Position numbers and translations under genes: made by a program. A stretch of DNA of 64,000 nucleotides from Centroberyx gerrardi (taxonomy: Eukaryota > Chordata > Actinopteri > Beryciformes > Berycidae), in NCBI RefSeq assembly GCF_048128805.1, contig NC_136010.1, positions 15,789,980-15,853,979 on the forward strand, read 5' to 3'. Below are positions 21,796 to 32,767 of the stretch, piece after piece (the first letter of the stretch is position 1; each line of letters starts with the position of its first letter). The notes under the pieces are model-generated. The model made no database searches. It saw only the letters and a list, made by a program, of their open reading frames with translations, and had not been told where the DNA came from.

Positions 21796-22978
21796 CCACC
21801 ACCACCACCACCACAACAACTAAGTTACCTCGATCAGATCTTCATAGAACAGATAAAGAAGTTTGGAATGAGACACCGCATTGTCCTTGGCATTACGGGC
21901 CACATAGACAATCTGCACAAAGCAAAAACACTTGTTATCGATCAGAGTCAGGCAAGTAATGGGAGTTGCAATTCACTCATTTACAGACTAAGTACAGATA
22001 AAGAAAGTACATCCTGTACCCTGCAGTTCTGCTGCCAGAAGGACTTGGGCACCAACTGGACTGGTAGATGAGTTTTGATGAGGCGAGGAGAGGTGGGAAG
22101 CTTTTCTGCCAAATCTATTCCTTTATAGAGGGGTAGAGTTAGTCACCAACAGAGGATGGGCTTAGTTGTTTAGAAGCCAGAGAACAATATGACTATTAAA
22201 CATTATAGTGCCTTACACAGTAGACACCCTGATAAAATTAAAAGACAGAGAATTTTTTTAGGCTGGTTTAGTTACACAGATAAAACATAGAAGGAAAGTG
22301 GTGATAAAATCATAGTGCTTAAATACAATTACAAAGAACAGGAAAAAGAGATACAATCACTCATTTGTGCAAGTGAGATAAAACAAACAAAAATGATATA
22401 GATGAAGACAAAGGCACCACTAATACAAAGATAAGGTAGAGCGCATCAGTGGTGACTGTACAAGATTAATGAACTGAAATAGCATGTTTTCAGTGCCATG
22501 CTAATTTAAGTGTGGATGAATGTGATCAGATGATTCAACCTGTGGATAGAGACGGGTTGTTAATCTCCAGGAAAGGCACTCTCTCATGGATAGGGATGGA
22601 TGTCTGACGCTCTGGAGACATCTGGCCAAAATACAGAAGGTCAAGGATGTAAGAGACCCATGTGGTTCCTAAGAGTAGAAAAGAGAAACACATGAATACA
22701 AATCGTTCAATGGCCTTAACATCTTAAACATGCCAACCCATTGCGTTCATCACTATACAATCACAGATATATCAGCATAAATATAATGCCAGACACAATA
22801 TTATTTTAGCTAATTCCCAGAACCTCATACACACAGTCATACCTGCTTTGGGGTAAGTAGCTATAACAATATCATCTGGTCTCGCTTTGAAGTTCTGTAC
22901 ATTGTCCCAGTTGTCAGTGTAGTGGTTGGTCATGGAAACTCCATGGAAGTCAAAGAGTTTGGGCCGTGGATGCTCCAT
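21594..22978 (-). pseudogene. sult1-like: SULT copy C: pseudogene with two internal deletions
   Basis: Exons 1 (22843-22978), 2 (22540-22668) and 3 (22020-22120) are intact with good splice sites. They encode MEHPRPKLFDFHGVSMTNHY through the GTTW loop to the KTHLP region. Exon 4 survives only as its first about 40 nt (21,873-21,912) and is fused directly to the end of exon 5 (about 21,833-21,872), removing intron 4. Exon 6 is reduced to about 20 bp: CCTTG at its donor side continues as TAACAC, the sequence that follows a second CCTTG beyond the exon in copy E. Exon 7 is absent. A (CT)n tract lies between the remnants. It cannot encode a full enzyme. Confidence 0.88.
21717..21793. repeat. (CT)n microsatellite
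   Basis: CT repeats followed by (ACC)n at 21,795-21,812. Open frames here are artefacts of the repeat. Confidence 0.95.
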
Positions 22979-23943
22979 CTGTAAGAGTGTGACATTTTTC
23001 ATTCAAAATACAAATATGACATGAATTATTTCTTGAGCTGCTAAGATTGCTAAGATATTTGTCTGGACTGTATATTGTTATTATTTGTAGTCCACGTAGC
23101 TGTTCATCATTTAAATCTAAACAAAAACAAACTTAACCGCCAGTGTGGATGTCTGAAGAGTACAGCAGCTTGCTAATTCATTTTATATTCCTCATTATTC
23201 TTGTTCGACTGAACAGACTAAAATGATGTACTTATGTTACCAACCTATACATTTCAGCATTATTCACAGAAGAATTATATCAAAATACTTTTGGTTAAAG
23301 CTACAATATTTGGGGGCATCCTGGTGGGCCAGTGGTCTAAGGTGCATACAATGTAAACGCGACATCCTGGGTTTGAATCTGGACCCTTTGTCGCATGTCA
23401 TTCCCCCTCTCTTTCTCCCAACCTTTTCTGTCTCTGACTGAAATTAATTTAGCAAGTTCATATAAAATGATTTTGCATATTCAAAAACAGGCAGTGGTTT
23501 AGATTAGAGAAGTTGACCATAGCCTAGAAATAAACAGTCTTAAAGTTAATGTAGCAGTCAAGAAAGGCCATGCACCACCTACTGGCCGAGATAAATTGCA
23601 TCCTGCAACATCCCGGCAGCATCTAGGCCTAAATACAGTGAAATTGCTTAGCCTCAACACTGTAAAGAAGACTGTTAAGAAAACAAATAATAAAGTAAAT
23701 ATTTCCCAGCTCGCTCTGTGTTATTTTCTTTAGCTAGCTTACGCTTGGTTCGGACCGGACGCGTAGCGGCCGAGTAGCTACTGTGATTTTGCGAGCGAGT
23801 CGCAGCTGGACTGTTCACACCAGAAGTGTATTTCTCCGCGCCGGCCAGCAGCTCTCCGTTACAGGAGGAGAAATACCCCATGGAAACAGGCTGTAGGCTA
23901 CTTACATTGTGCTCCAATAGCCACCAAAGCTTCATCTTTCTTA
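21873..23943 (-). repeat. SULT arm C
   Basis: Carries SULT C exons 1-3 and its upstream flank. It is inverted relative to 35,455-40,900 (arm D) and direct relative to 48,658-52,957 (arm E). The match to arm D ends at TTTCTTA at 23,943. Confidence 0.85.
23312..23440 (+). mobile_element. tRNA-derived SINE
   Basis: GGGGGCATCCTGGTGGGCC head, an A-box-like GTGGTCTAAGG, a B-box-like GGTTTGAATCT, and the fish SINE body TTTGTCGCATGTCATTCCCC. It lies upstream of SULT C and is carried along in arms D (37,168-37,296, minus) and E (50,096-50,225, plus). It is not a functional tRNA gene. Confidence 0.75.
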
Positions 23944-24339
23944 AGGGCAGTTTATAGTACAACGATTTATGATCGCCCGCACATCGCTACAAAGTCACCA
24001 ATATTCCATCATCGCTCAACTTTGATTTTGGACACTGTCGCTCATAAAAAGTATAAACACTAGAGCGATTATAGAACGCATCTCAGAGGTTCAGTCATTT
24101 GCTCTCATCTAGTTACTTTACTTTGTTACTATAGTTCTAAATAGCAACTAGTTACTTTACTAAGTTAGTCTTTATTAAAAGTAACTCAGTCGAGTGCTTG
24201 CAAGTTACCCGCTTAAAAACTTCACAACCTTTATGTCTTCTGGTGATGTTCTCACTAGTAGGCTATAGAAATCATCACCAAGTACACTGCTGTTATCTAC
24301 TTATCTGTTATCTACCTAACAAGCAGCTTTCATGTATTC
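23944..24339. other. Noncoding spacer in arm C/E
   Basis: Shared only with unit 2 (52,958-53,353). It has repeated AGTTACTTTACT motifs around 24,105-24,190. No gene is seen. Confidence 0.5.
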
Positions 24340-24708
24340 GATCCCTCCCATCCAGTGATGCCCCTGTGAAAACGTACCATCACACGCACTGCGATTGCAG
24401 CACTGACTACAACGGAAGTGCCTCTGCTCCAACAATCGTGCTACAACTACCATTTTTCTTTACATACGTACCTCTGGAGTTTTTATAAAGGCTCACTCCC
24501 TTTAAACACATTTTCAAGAGATTATTGAGCTGTGTTGGTAGTGTCCTTACCATATGCAGTCAGCTTACTAAGTGTCTGGCAAGTCATGTGTGTGTGTGTG
24601 TCAAAATGAGGTTGTACAGGAGAAACAGTTCTGCCTTCTAACCTAATACAACAATACAGAACAGAAACAAAGCTTAATCTATATGTGGTATCAGAGAAAT
24701 TTCCATTG

Positions 24709-24757
<49 letters not shown>

Positions 24758-24861
24758 ATGAGAAACAAAGTAAGGTGAAGCGATCAACAAAGAGGCCAAG
24801 AGACAGAGAAAGATAGACACACACTGAAAAAGAGACAGAGAACTACAGTATATGTAGAGAA

Positions 24862-24910
<49 letters not shown>

Positions 24911-25272
24911 TGGTGGTGGGTGGGTTGTGTACCTTTCATAATATGCTTGTGTAAACTCTCACTATCAGACTGAGCTGGGTGACACACGCACGCATACACA
25001 CACACACACACATACACACACACACTGCTGAGTCCACATGGCTGTGAGTGGAGGAGTGCAAGAAAGAGAGACAGAAAAAAGACAGAAGTGGAAAAAACAA
25101 AGAAAAGGGACAATTATTTCTTCCTCTCCCCACCTCCCACACTCTTCCTGAAATCTCTCTCTCATCTCCACTACTTTTCAGCCTGTTTCTCTCTCATGTA
25201 AATTAAGATGACACTGAAATAACTACAGGTATGTATTTTTTCCACTGTAAAACAACCTGCCACTTAAAAAAA
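24340..25272 (-). repeat. Second inverted-repeat block, left arm
   Basis: Reverse complement of 32,487-33,900, also present at 53,354-54,280 (same orientation) and 60,292-61,697 (opposite). It holds (GA)n at 24,713-24,751, (GT)n at 24,866-24,909 and (CA)n at 24,995-25,025. At about 24,405-24,415 it has the empty site of the hAT insertion found at 33,463. No gene. Confidence 0.85.
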
Positions 25273-25309
25273 AAGGAGGACCAGTAGGAGATGCTCTTCC
25301 CTCTGGTCT

Positions 25310-26696
25310 CATGAATAATATCCCCAATCCCCCAGGGCAGAGACAGGGACTCTGTCCTATGAGTGAGCACCCTCCTTTGGATGAGACGTCTGTAGATGGT
25401 GTTGTTCAGTCATTTTCAAGCTAATTCATGAACTGAAAAACGTAACAAATAGGGGGAAGATGAAATGAGAATGAATCATAGAATGAAATAGTCTTTAATT
25501 CATTTACAATCCTGGATTTTGATCATTTTAACTGTAGCATTTTTTTCTTATTGCCCTTACTCATGGTAAACTGATTTTCAGTCTTATTGCTATTTCTTTT
25601 GCTGTGGTCCTACCTGCTGAGTATCAAAAGGTCTCAAGAAACTAATACTCCAATATGACAGGGGACATCACAGGGTATCATAATCCTGAGTTTTATTCAT
25701 TTTTACTGTAGCATTTTTTTCTTATTGACCTCGAAACCTTTATTCTATTTGTGAAAATGCAAAAAAAGGAGATTTCACTGCTTTTTTCACGTCTAGACCA
25801 CATTGGACCAGGTCCAGATTAAAAACCACTATACTTAGACCTGTCAAATCTGGACTATATTACCAAGGACACTCCAGAGACTCATTAAAACACAGTTTCA
25901 GATTTGTGAAACATTTATTCTATTTGTGAAAATGCAAAAAAGGGTGATTTCACTGATATTTCTCCATCCAGATCACATTAGACCAGGTCCAGATTAAAAA
26001 CCACTCTCTGATTAGCTGTTGTTCAGCAAAGTCTTTGTTATTAAATCTATGGAGAACAGCATACAGAGATAGAACAAATGGACTGAATGGGAAACTAGTT
26101 TTATACAAAGAGACAAACAAGGGTGGAAACAAGGTTGGGGAGTATATTTAGACCAGTGGTACAGTTAGAGCTGAGTGAGTGAGTCTGTTATGAGTTGTGC
26201 CTCCTCCTCTACCAGGACAGAGATGTCCGCCTGTCAAAGTCCATGTCCTATGCTCTGTGCCATGGAGCGAACCAGATGGCTCTTCAAATGAGTGCAGGTG
26301 AGACGCTCACAAACTGGTCTAGGTAAACACCAAGATCACTTTGTATTGCTGGTACTGCTTCTGACACAATTTTGATAGCAAGTGTTGGTCTAAGACGGTT
26401 TTGTTTTTTCAATTTAATACCTACACAGTTAATGTGACATTTTGAATGGGGTTTGCTTGGGTTCATTCTTATTTATCTAAAACAGGAAAAACCTTGTTCA
26501 AGGTGGGAAAATGAAGATTCATAAAAAAGATGCATAAAAAGAGGAAATTCATACCTTACAACATGGCAGTTATAATGTACTACTTTATCAGTAGCGGCCT
26601 TAGTTATGTTTCACCCGTTTCAACTGAAACGGGCCCTGCACTCCCAAAGGGCCCCCGACTGACATGCAAGCATTGAATAATTCACCCACTTTTTAT

Positions 26697-26742
<46 letters not shown>

Positions 26743-26782
26743 TGTGGCGAGCTGTGGTTACTTCAATCAAAGATAACGCACC
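25310..26782 (+). other. Segment present only in unit 1
   Basis: The sister unit joins GGTCT at 54,318 directly to GGACACCG at 54,319. This unit has 1,473 bp in between, including the first TRPT1 exon and a two-copy tandem repeat of about 175 bp (near 25,739 and 25,914, ending in CCAGGTCCAGATTAAAAACC). Confidence 0.85.
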
Positions 26783-28131
26783 GGACACCGTTTCAAAGCT
26801 AACAGCCAGCTTTAATTGCAGTTAGAACCAGTTAGCAGTTCAATATTCACAGCAAAACGGTAGGCGGGTCATTTCTTTCACTACAAACATTACTAACGGT
26901 GTCAACTAATACAAACTAGTAAATTCTCAAACTAAAGCAAATACCCATAATTAAAAGAATCTCTATAAGCAATTATTTAGGGTTAAATTAAGCCTACCAG
27001 GCCAACAGTGCATGAATAACAAGCTCTCCAGGCCTGACGTGAGCTGTCCACGGTGCTGAAAGAGCGCGAAGCGCAATTCATTGTAAACAACTAGTAGTTT
27101 CAGACACTTTTCATTCCCAAGCAAAATATGGCATTGCTTTTGTTTAATTTGAGGGAATTGTTTAAGCTGTTTTTATGTCAGCTGATACATAACACATAGG
27201 CCTAGTGCTATTCAGTGCAGACTAGTAGTTGTCGAGAAGGGCGAGGCTTCTCCTCATTCCAAAGCAAAAATGTCATTGTTTCAGTTTTAAATTGTTTGGT
27301 TTGTAATTGTTTGTTTGAATTGTTTGGATTATTTCTATGTGTCACGATCTCAGCCCTAGCCCTTGTGTCTGCCATGATCTGCCCCTGTCTGCCCCTGTGT
27401 CCTGGTCAACCACTCTTTTCACTCCCCAGTCCTGCCATCCTCCCACCAGCCACCAGATGTCCTCGGACTTTCCTCCCTTCTGTGCTCCTTCCCTCCACAC
27501 CTGCCCTGCATCACCCTCGTTAGCCCTGTTACCTTGTTCCCCCTTCACCAGCCTGCTTCCAGCCAATTGGCTCCCGGACTCTCTCCCCTCCTGCCAGCTG
27601 TTCCTCGTGTGTCATTAGTCCCTGTCTGTGTATATATAGGTTGTGTTTTTCAGTGTGTGTTGCCAGTTCCTCATTTTGTTACGTGTTGTGTTCCTTGTGT
27701 TCCTTGCCTGGTTACCTGCCCTGTGTTTGTTTAGTAAGTCTTTTCCTCTAACTACCTGCCAGCCTTGGACTCCTTGTTTGTTTAGTTTTTGCCTTTTGCC
27801 TGTCGGCCTCTTTGAGTTCTTGACTTTTTGGATTACCTGCTTTATTTTGTACTTTGCCTCAGTTCCCTATTAAAACCTTTTACGTAACCCCAGTTCTCTG
27901 TGTGCCGGTCTGCGTTTGGGTCCAGACCCCGAGTTTCTCCACACACGTGACACTATGTTGAGCTGTCCATGATGCTGAAAGTGCACATAATGCATTTAAG
28001 TTGAAATCCGAAAATGTACCATTATTGATGCAAACCAACTTGAATCCTCGCTTTTTTTTCTCTTTTATTTATTTTTTTTTTTTGCACATTAGCTCTTGAA
28101 ACGGGCCCCCAGATGCTTAAGGCCGCCCCCG
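26592..28131. mobile_element. Degenerate DNA-transposon-like segment
   Basis: Ends show CGGCCTTAG and CTTAAGGCCG, with matching GAAACGGGCCC blocks just inside. It contains (AT)n at 26,691-26,740, an internally repeated AGCTGTCCA..TGCTGAAAG motif (27,040 and 27,960) and the solo LTR. No target duplication is found, so the call is weak. Confidence 0.4.
27340..27952 (+). mobile_element. Solo LTR
   Basis: Starts TGTCACGATCTCAG and ends CACACACGTGACA, flanked by the 5-bp duplication CTATG (27,335-27,339 and 27,953-27,957). It contains a TATA-like GTATATATAGG at about 27,628 and ATTAAAACC near 27,870. No internal retroelement region remains. Open frames here are not genes. The unit 2 copy is at 54,883-55,486. 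Confidence 0.9.
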
Positions 28132-28217
28132 TCCGGAGGACAGCCGTCTGCAGATTCGAGCCAATCAGGGCCAGTCGGTACAGGTAGGCGGAGCAGGAGA
28201 TCTCCAAGATCTCAGAT

Positions 28218-29529
28218 TAGTGCCAGGAAGTTTGAGTCTTTTTGTTGATTCGTTCATGTCGGGTCAGTACATCCTAAATGAATCGAACTTTCGAGTTTTT
28301 GAGCTTTTTCTTAGACGGAGCTATCTGGTCTTCATACAGCTTCAGGCAATGTCCTGTGTGCTTACACACTGAGTGTTGTACTTGTTTTAGGCCAGTAGAG
28401 GGCCAGATATCCTATTTAATTACTGTTAATTGTTTCTATTTCATTAGATTTTAGAATGTTAACAGTTTTTAGTTTTATTGATTATAATTGTCTATATGGT
28501 GAGAGAAGCACTGTAATAGTCGTTTTCAAATTTGGTGTGTGTAATTGTTTAAGAAAATAATTAACAGAGTACAAAAGCATACTTTTATTTAAATTTGTTA
28601 GTAATATGGCTTAAGACAAAGTACAAGATTAGTTACACCAAAAGGATAAACAACTACCAACCAAGCTGGAAACCGCAGCAGCTTGCCTACCTGGGCAGAC
28701 ACAGTATCTGCAGGCTGACCGAGACAAGCAGCATGTCAAACGTTCGATACTCCTGCCATGTCAAGTCAAGTTTGAGTTTTCAGTATACCGGCACATGAAC
28801 GACTCATTCAACAAAGCAGTATCTATACGGCAAGCCCCGAGGGGGAAAACACAAGTCGGCACATGACACAAAACTATACAACCGCTCAATACAAGGACAT
28901 ACAGTAGTATACACAAAGAATATTATTTGTTTGTTCAGTGAAACCATGTCTATCAACTTATCGTCCCTACAACAAAACAGTTTTGTGGTAAAGTACCACA
29001 GGCACAGTGTTTTGCAGGCTGTCGGCCACGAGCAGCAACTCCAGCATTCAGTGTCGCTGCCGTGTCGAGTCGAGTTCCAGTATTCCGTATGCGGGTTACG
29101 TACGTACTGAAACTCGACAACCCGAATGAACGGCTGGCTCAATGAGGAAGTAGTACTACATTGTTGAGCGAGTTGTCGAGTTTCAGTACGTACGTAACCC
29201 GTATATGGAATACTCAAACGACTCAAGGAACGACTCGACATGGAAGTACGATGCTGCTTGACTCGGACAGCTTGGATAGTGATTTGAAAGTTAAACTAGA
29301 AATCCTGAATGAACGGCACGCTCAACAATAATATATACTACTTCCACAAAGAGCGGGTTGGAACGTGCGATGTCTTCATTTAAGATACATGGCAATCATT
29401 CAGTCGTTTAATGAGCTTTGGAAACTCAAAGTGGGAGGAACCAGTACGTACCACTACAGACTCGATACGTATCGAGCCCGAGAATGATCCGGTACAAATG
29501 ATTCGTGCGTTCATTTTTGACCAGCACTA
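28218..29529. mobile_element. hAT-type element with internal palindrome
   Basis: 8-bp duplications TCTCAGAT at 28,210-28,217 and 29,530-29,537; ends TAGTGCCAGG and CCAGCACTA. No transposase is recognised. The interior has repeated ATGAACG and ACTCGA motifs and a large hairpin at 29,067-29,224. The unit 2 copy is 55,753-57,068. Confidence 0.8.
29067..29224. repeat. 58-bp-armed inverted repeat
   Basis: Arms 29,067-29,124 and about 29,168-29,224 are nearly perfect reverse complements, around the shared core GGGTTACGTACGTACTGAAA, with a loop of about 45 bp. The copy in unit 2 is near 56,605-56,763. Confidence 0.85.
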
Positions 29530-30001
29530 TCTCAGATGAGTCTCAGGTATTCCTGCAGAGAGACATGCTAACGTAGAGCATCGAGGGGAGGATGTTTGAT
29601 TTCCTCAGCACACTGGCCACTGATGCACTGTGCATATGCCAGGATTTGTTATCTCCTTATCTGAGCTTATGCTGCCTTCAATTGCTGTCGGAAATATCGT
29701 TATTGCAGTTGAGAGCACATGAATGACCCAACACAGTGATCAATACGTCTGGGAGTGTTGGAATTTTCTGTGAGACCCGAGTTGCCGAGATGTGGCGTAA
29801 TTTGGCAGAGAAAGTGATGTTCAACAACGTTTGGGTACTATTTTAATATATATATGCCTGGTAAGCATTTTCTCCTCTTCGTTCTGCAGCTGCAGCACAA
29901 AGTCGCCTTGTGCTGCTTGATTTCCTGATCAGCCACTGCAAAGCTGCTTTTGCTACAGGGTTTTGTTATTATTTCTAACCAAAAGCACTTGAATGTACAA
30001 T

Positions 30002-31149
30002 CATGGGCGGAAATTACGGGGGGGACAGGGGGGTCCGGACCCCCACACACACATTAGCCCTCGGTACGAGTGTCTGTGGAGGATCTCTGGAAGTGTGTCA
30101 GTGGTGGCAGACCTTCAGTAAGTAGCTGCTTCGCAAAGGTTAACTTAAAACAAAGGATGTGTCAGACATTTTTCTTTACTTCTGCCACTCAATAGAATAA
30201 AACACATTCACAATTGTAACCAGACTACATTTTGTTCGCTCCATTACCTCGCGGTTGAATCTTGTGCGTCAACGTATTGGTACGGAGCAGCCGCGTCTCC
30301 TAATGCATGTATGTCTATGGAGGCAGGAGGTCTATCCACAATTAAAATCCTCATAACCTAATCCTCATTTTCGACCGATTTTCAAGCGGTTTGGTTTGTT
30401 ACAAATGCCAGACATGTATTTATGATACAGGATACTTGGTTAAATTAAAATGCGGGTTTTCATACCAAAATTATCTTTTGTAGATGGTAACAGTAATATT
30501 TCTATAATATAATAGGCTATTTAAGATTAACTTACCCTACGTAATTAGGCTCTAAGTATATTATTTTTTTCTTACTGCATGTAAAATGGCTGCCACTATG
30601 TAATTGTGTTTATAATTTTGGAAATAAATGAAGACTTAATTCTTAAAAAAGACCCTGAAGTAAGTTTCTGGCAGGCTTCATAGCGTTCTGGACTTTTACA
30701 CATTGACAGCAAAACATTAGAGATCTGCTTTTTCGGGAAAACTAAATCTAATTAGGCATATGTTAGCTTTAGTTCAGTTAATGGGTGTTGCATCTCACCT
30801 ACTACTGTAAATAACCTGCATGCTGTGTGTGTGTGTGTGTGTGTGTGTGTCTATTTGTCAGCCAGCCAGGTCAGTTAAAATGGCAGAGAAAAGAAAAACA
30901 GACATCCGATCATTTTTCAGTGCACCGAAACGCCAAGTAGAAAGACCCCAGTAATATCAAAGGCAATTTGATAAAATCTTCATAAGAAAGGAATGAAGTG
31001 CTTATGGAAATGTTTCATAATGGACCTCTATATACATTTAATACAACAGTACTTTTGGCGGCACCTTTGGTGTCCCCTTCAGGAATTGCTCTTGAGAAAT
31101 TTTTCTGTTTATTGTCCCCCCCAACAGTGAAATGAAATATCCGCCCTTG
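30002..31149 (+). mobile_element. hAT element carrying a transposase N-terminal stub
   Basis: 8-bp duplications TGTACAAT at 29,994-30,001 and 31,150-31,157. Terminal repeats are CATGGGCGGAAAT and, in reverse complement, CAAGGGCGGATAT. It contains (GT)n at 30,824-30,850. Relative to the copy at 57,541-58,909 it lacks about 220 bp near the left end. A third copy is at 38,281-39,654. Confidence 0.9.
30880..30954 (+). pseudogene. 24-codon stub of a hAT-like transposase
   Basis: The frame MAEKRKTDIRSFFSAPKRQV ends in a stop after codon 24. This opening resembles the start of hAT/ZMYM-like transposase proteins in fish. The same stub is in the copies at 58,640-58,714 (plus) and 38,476-38,550 (minus), so the family spread after deletion of the rest of the gene. 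Confidence 0.6.
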
Positions 31150-31636
31150 TGTACAATAACTCATATTTACGACTTCTGATCTCAGTGGTAGGAGTTTATG
31201 AGGAGCACTTCATCATGAAGCATACAACCCATACTTAATGTGTTATTATTGGTTATGTGTTGTTGTTGTTGTTGTTGTTGTTGTCTTCAGGGAACGGATC
31301 TGGAGCTGAAGGTGCTGGTGAGGCGGTTCATGGCTCCTACCTCCACTGGAGCTCCATCCAGCAGCAAGGCCTCAGCCGCATGAAGAGGACACACATCCAC
31401 CTGGCTGCAGGCCTGCCAGGGGAGGGCGGTGTCATCAGCGGTAAGCTCTGCGTGTGTGTGTGAGTAAGAGAGAGACACAGAGACAAGTATGTCAGCTGAA
31501 CGTTTAGGTAAATCGATGGGATGTTGAGGAGAGGCATGAGGAGAGACTGTGACCTGGCCATATTTATCGATGTCCCCAAAGCTCTCGCCGGTAAAACCAG
31601 CCGCTAATGATGACTAATGCTAACCAACACACTCAG

Positions 31637-31667
<31 letters not shown>

Positions 31668-31896
31668 GGCAAAAATGTCTCTCACACCTGTGGCTATGGT
31701 GAATTTATCAACTTCCTGTACAGTCTAGAAAATGACTTGACTTATTTTAAGTCAAGAAAAGGTAGCTATTTAAAATCAACTTTCTGTTCACTTTTATTTC
31801 AGGTTCTGGCTGTGCTCAAGCTCAGCTGTTCTTTCAAACATCTCTTTTAATTCCCTACACACAAACACATGCATGCACGCACACATGGGCACGCGT

Positions 31897-31897
<1 letters not shown>

Positions 31898-31938
<41 letters not shown>
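31898..31938. repeat. (AC)n microsatellite
   Basis: CA repeat. Neighbouring (GT)n tracts lie at 31,640-31,666 and 32,203-32,230. Region 31,591-32,486 otherwise shows no gene. Confidence 0.9.
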
Positions 31939-31939
<1 letters not shown>

Positions 31940-32202
31940 AGAAGCTTCATAAACATAGCTGCCAAGACTCCCTTGTTTCCTTTGTTGTTGAGTTCAGTAT
32001 CAATTGCATTTCCATCCATTTCTGCTCTTAGAAAAAACTAAATTATTTTCACTACACAGGTTTGGCAGCTCTGCACAGCAGCCTTTGGCCTTCAGTCTTC
32101 CCTCAGGAAACAAACTCCTCAAAACTCTTCTTCTCTCCTCTCATTTCTTATGTTGCCAGTATGTGTTATGTAACCCAATTAATCATCTATTCTATGCTGA
32201 GT

Positions 32203-32234
<32 letters not shown>

Positions 32235-32486
32235 GATGCATCTCTAGGAGTGTGTGTTTGTGTCTAGGAGGTAAGATTTAAACATTAGTTGGATGGAACT
32301 GGCATCAGTGTTTGGATGACTTTCACTTTATTATGGGGAAAGAAGATCCTGGGGTTTTTTCAGTATTTGCAGTTTCTGGAATTAAAATGGAGAGAGTGAC
32401 GCGTTAGTTTCAGGATTGGTTACAGGGTCTGAAATCGCTTAGTGCAGGTTTAACGTACCATAGTGTCATCTCTCCCATTCATGTCA

Positions 32487-32729
32487 TTTTTTTTAAATAG
32501 CAGGTTGTTTTACAGTGGAAAAAATACATACCTGTAGTTATTTCAGTGTCATCTTAATTTACATGAGAGAGAGAGAGGCTGAAAAGTAGTGGAGATGAGA
32601 GAGAGATTTCAGGAAGAGTGTGGGAGGTGGGGAGAGGAAGAAATAATTGTCCCTTTTCTTTGTTTTTTCCTCTTCTGTCTTTTCTGTCTCTCTTTCTTGC
32701 ACTCCTCCACTCACAGCCATGTGGACTCA

Positions 32730-32767
<38 letters not shown>

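Larger units (their letters stand above)
26216..31590 (+). pseudogene. trpt1: TRPT1 (tRNA 2'-phosphotransferase) pseudogene, three exons
   Basis: Exon 26216-26297 encodes DRDVRLSKSMSYALCHGANQ, matching the conserved N-terminal block of TRPT1/Tpt1. Exon 31291-31440 encodes VHGSYLHWSSIQQQGLSRMK and then RTHIHLAAGLPGEGGVISG. Exon 31534-31590 continues in phase with MRRDCDLAIFIDVPKALA. Acceptors and donors flank each. Tpt1/TRPT1 enzymes remove the splice-junction 2'-phosphate of tRNA using NAD+. Decay signs: the catalytic Arg of the RHG motif is Cys (CHG); the start of the second exon reads TDLELKVLV in a different frame from its VHGSY part; the middle exons (DGF to QRF region) and the last exon are not found. 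The long gap holds transposons. Read as a dead gene caught in the SULT duplication. Confidence 0.8.

Noticed and set aside
23312..23385. tRNA-like A and B boxes
   Set aside because: The head is followed by a SINE body, repeats in every SULT arm, and lacks a consistent cloverleaf; treated as a SINE.
24522..25171. Leu/Ser- and Val/Cys-rich open frames in GA, GT and CA repeats (also 32.6, 53.5, 59.6 and 60.4 kb)
   Set aside because: Translations of microsatellites; lengths vary between copies.
27215..27873. Several overlapping Pro/Ser/Cys-rich open frames, repeated at 54.8-55.4 kb
   Set aside because: They fall in or next to the solo LTR and are identical between units simply because the duplication is young.
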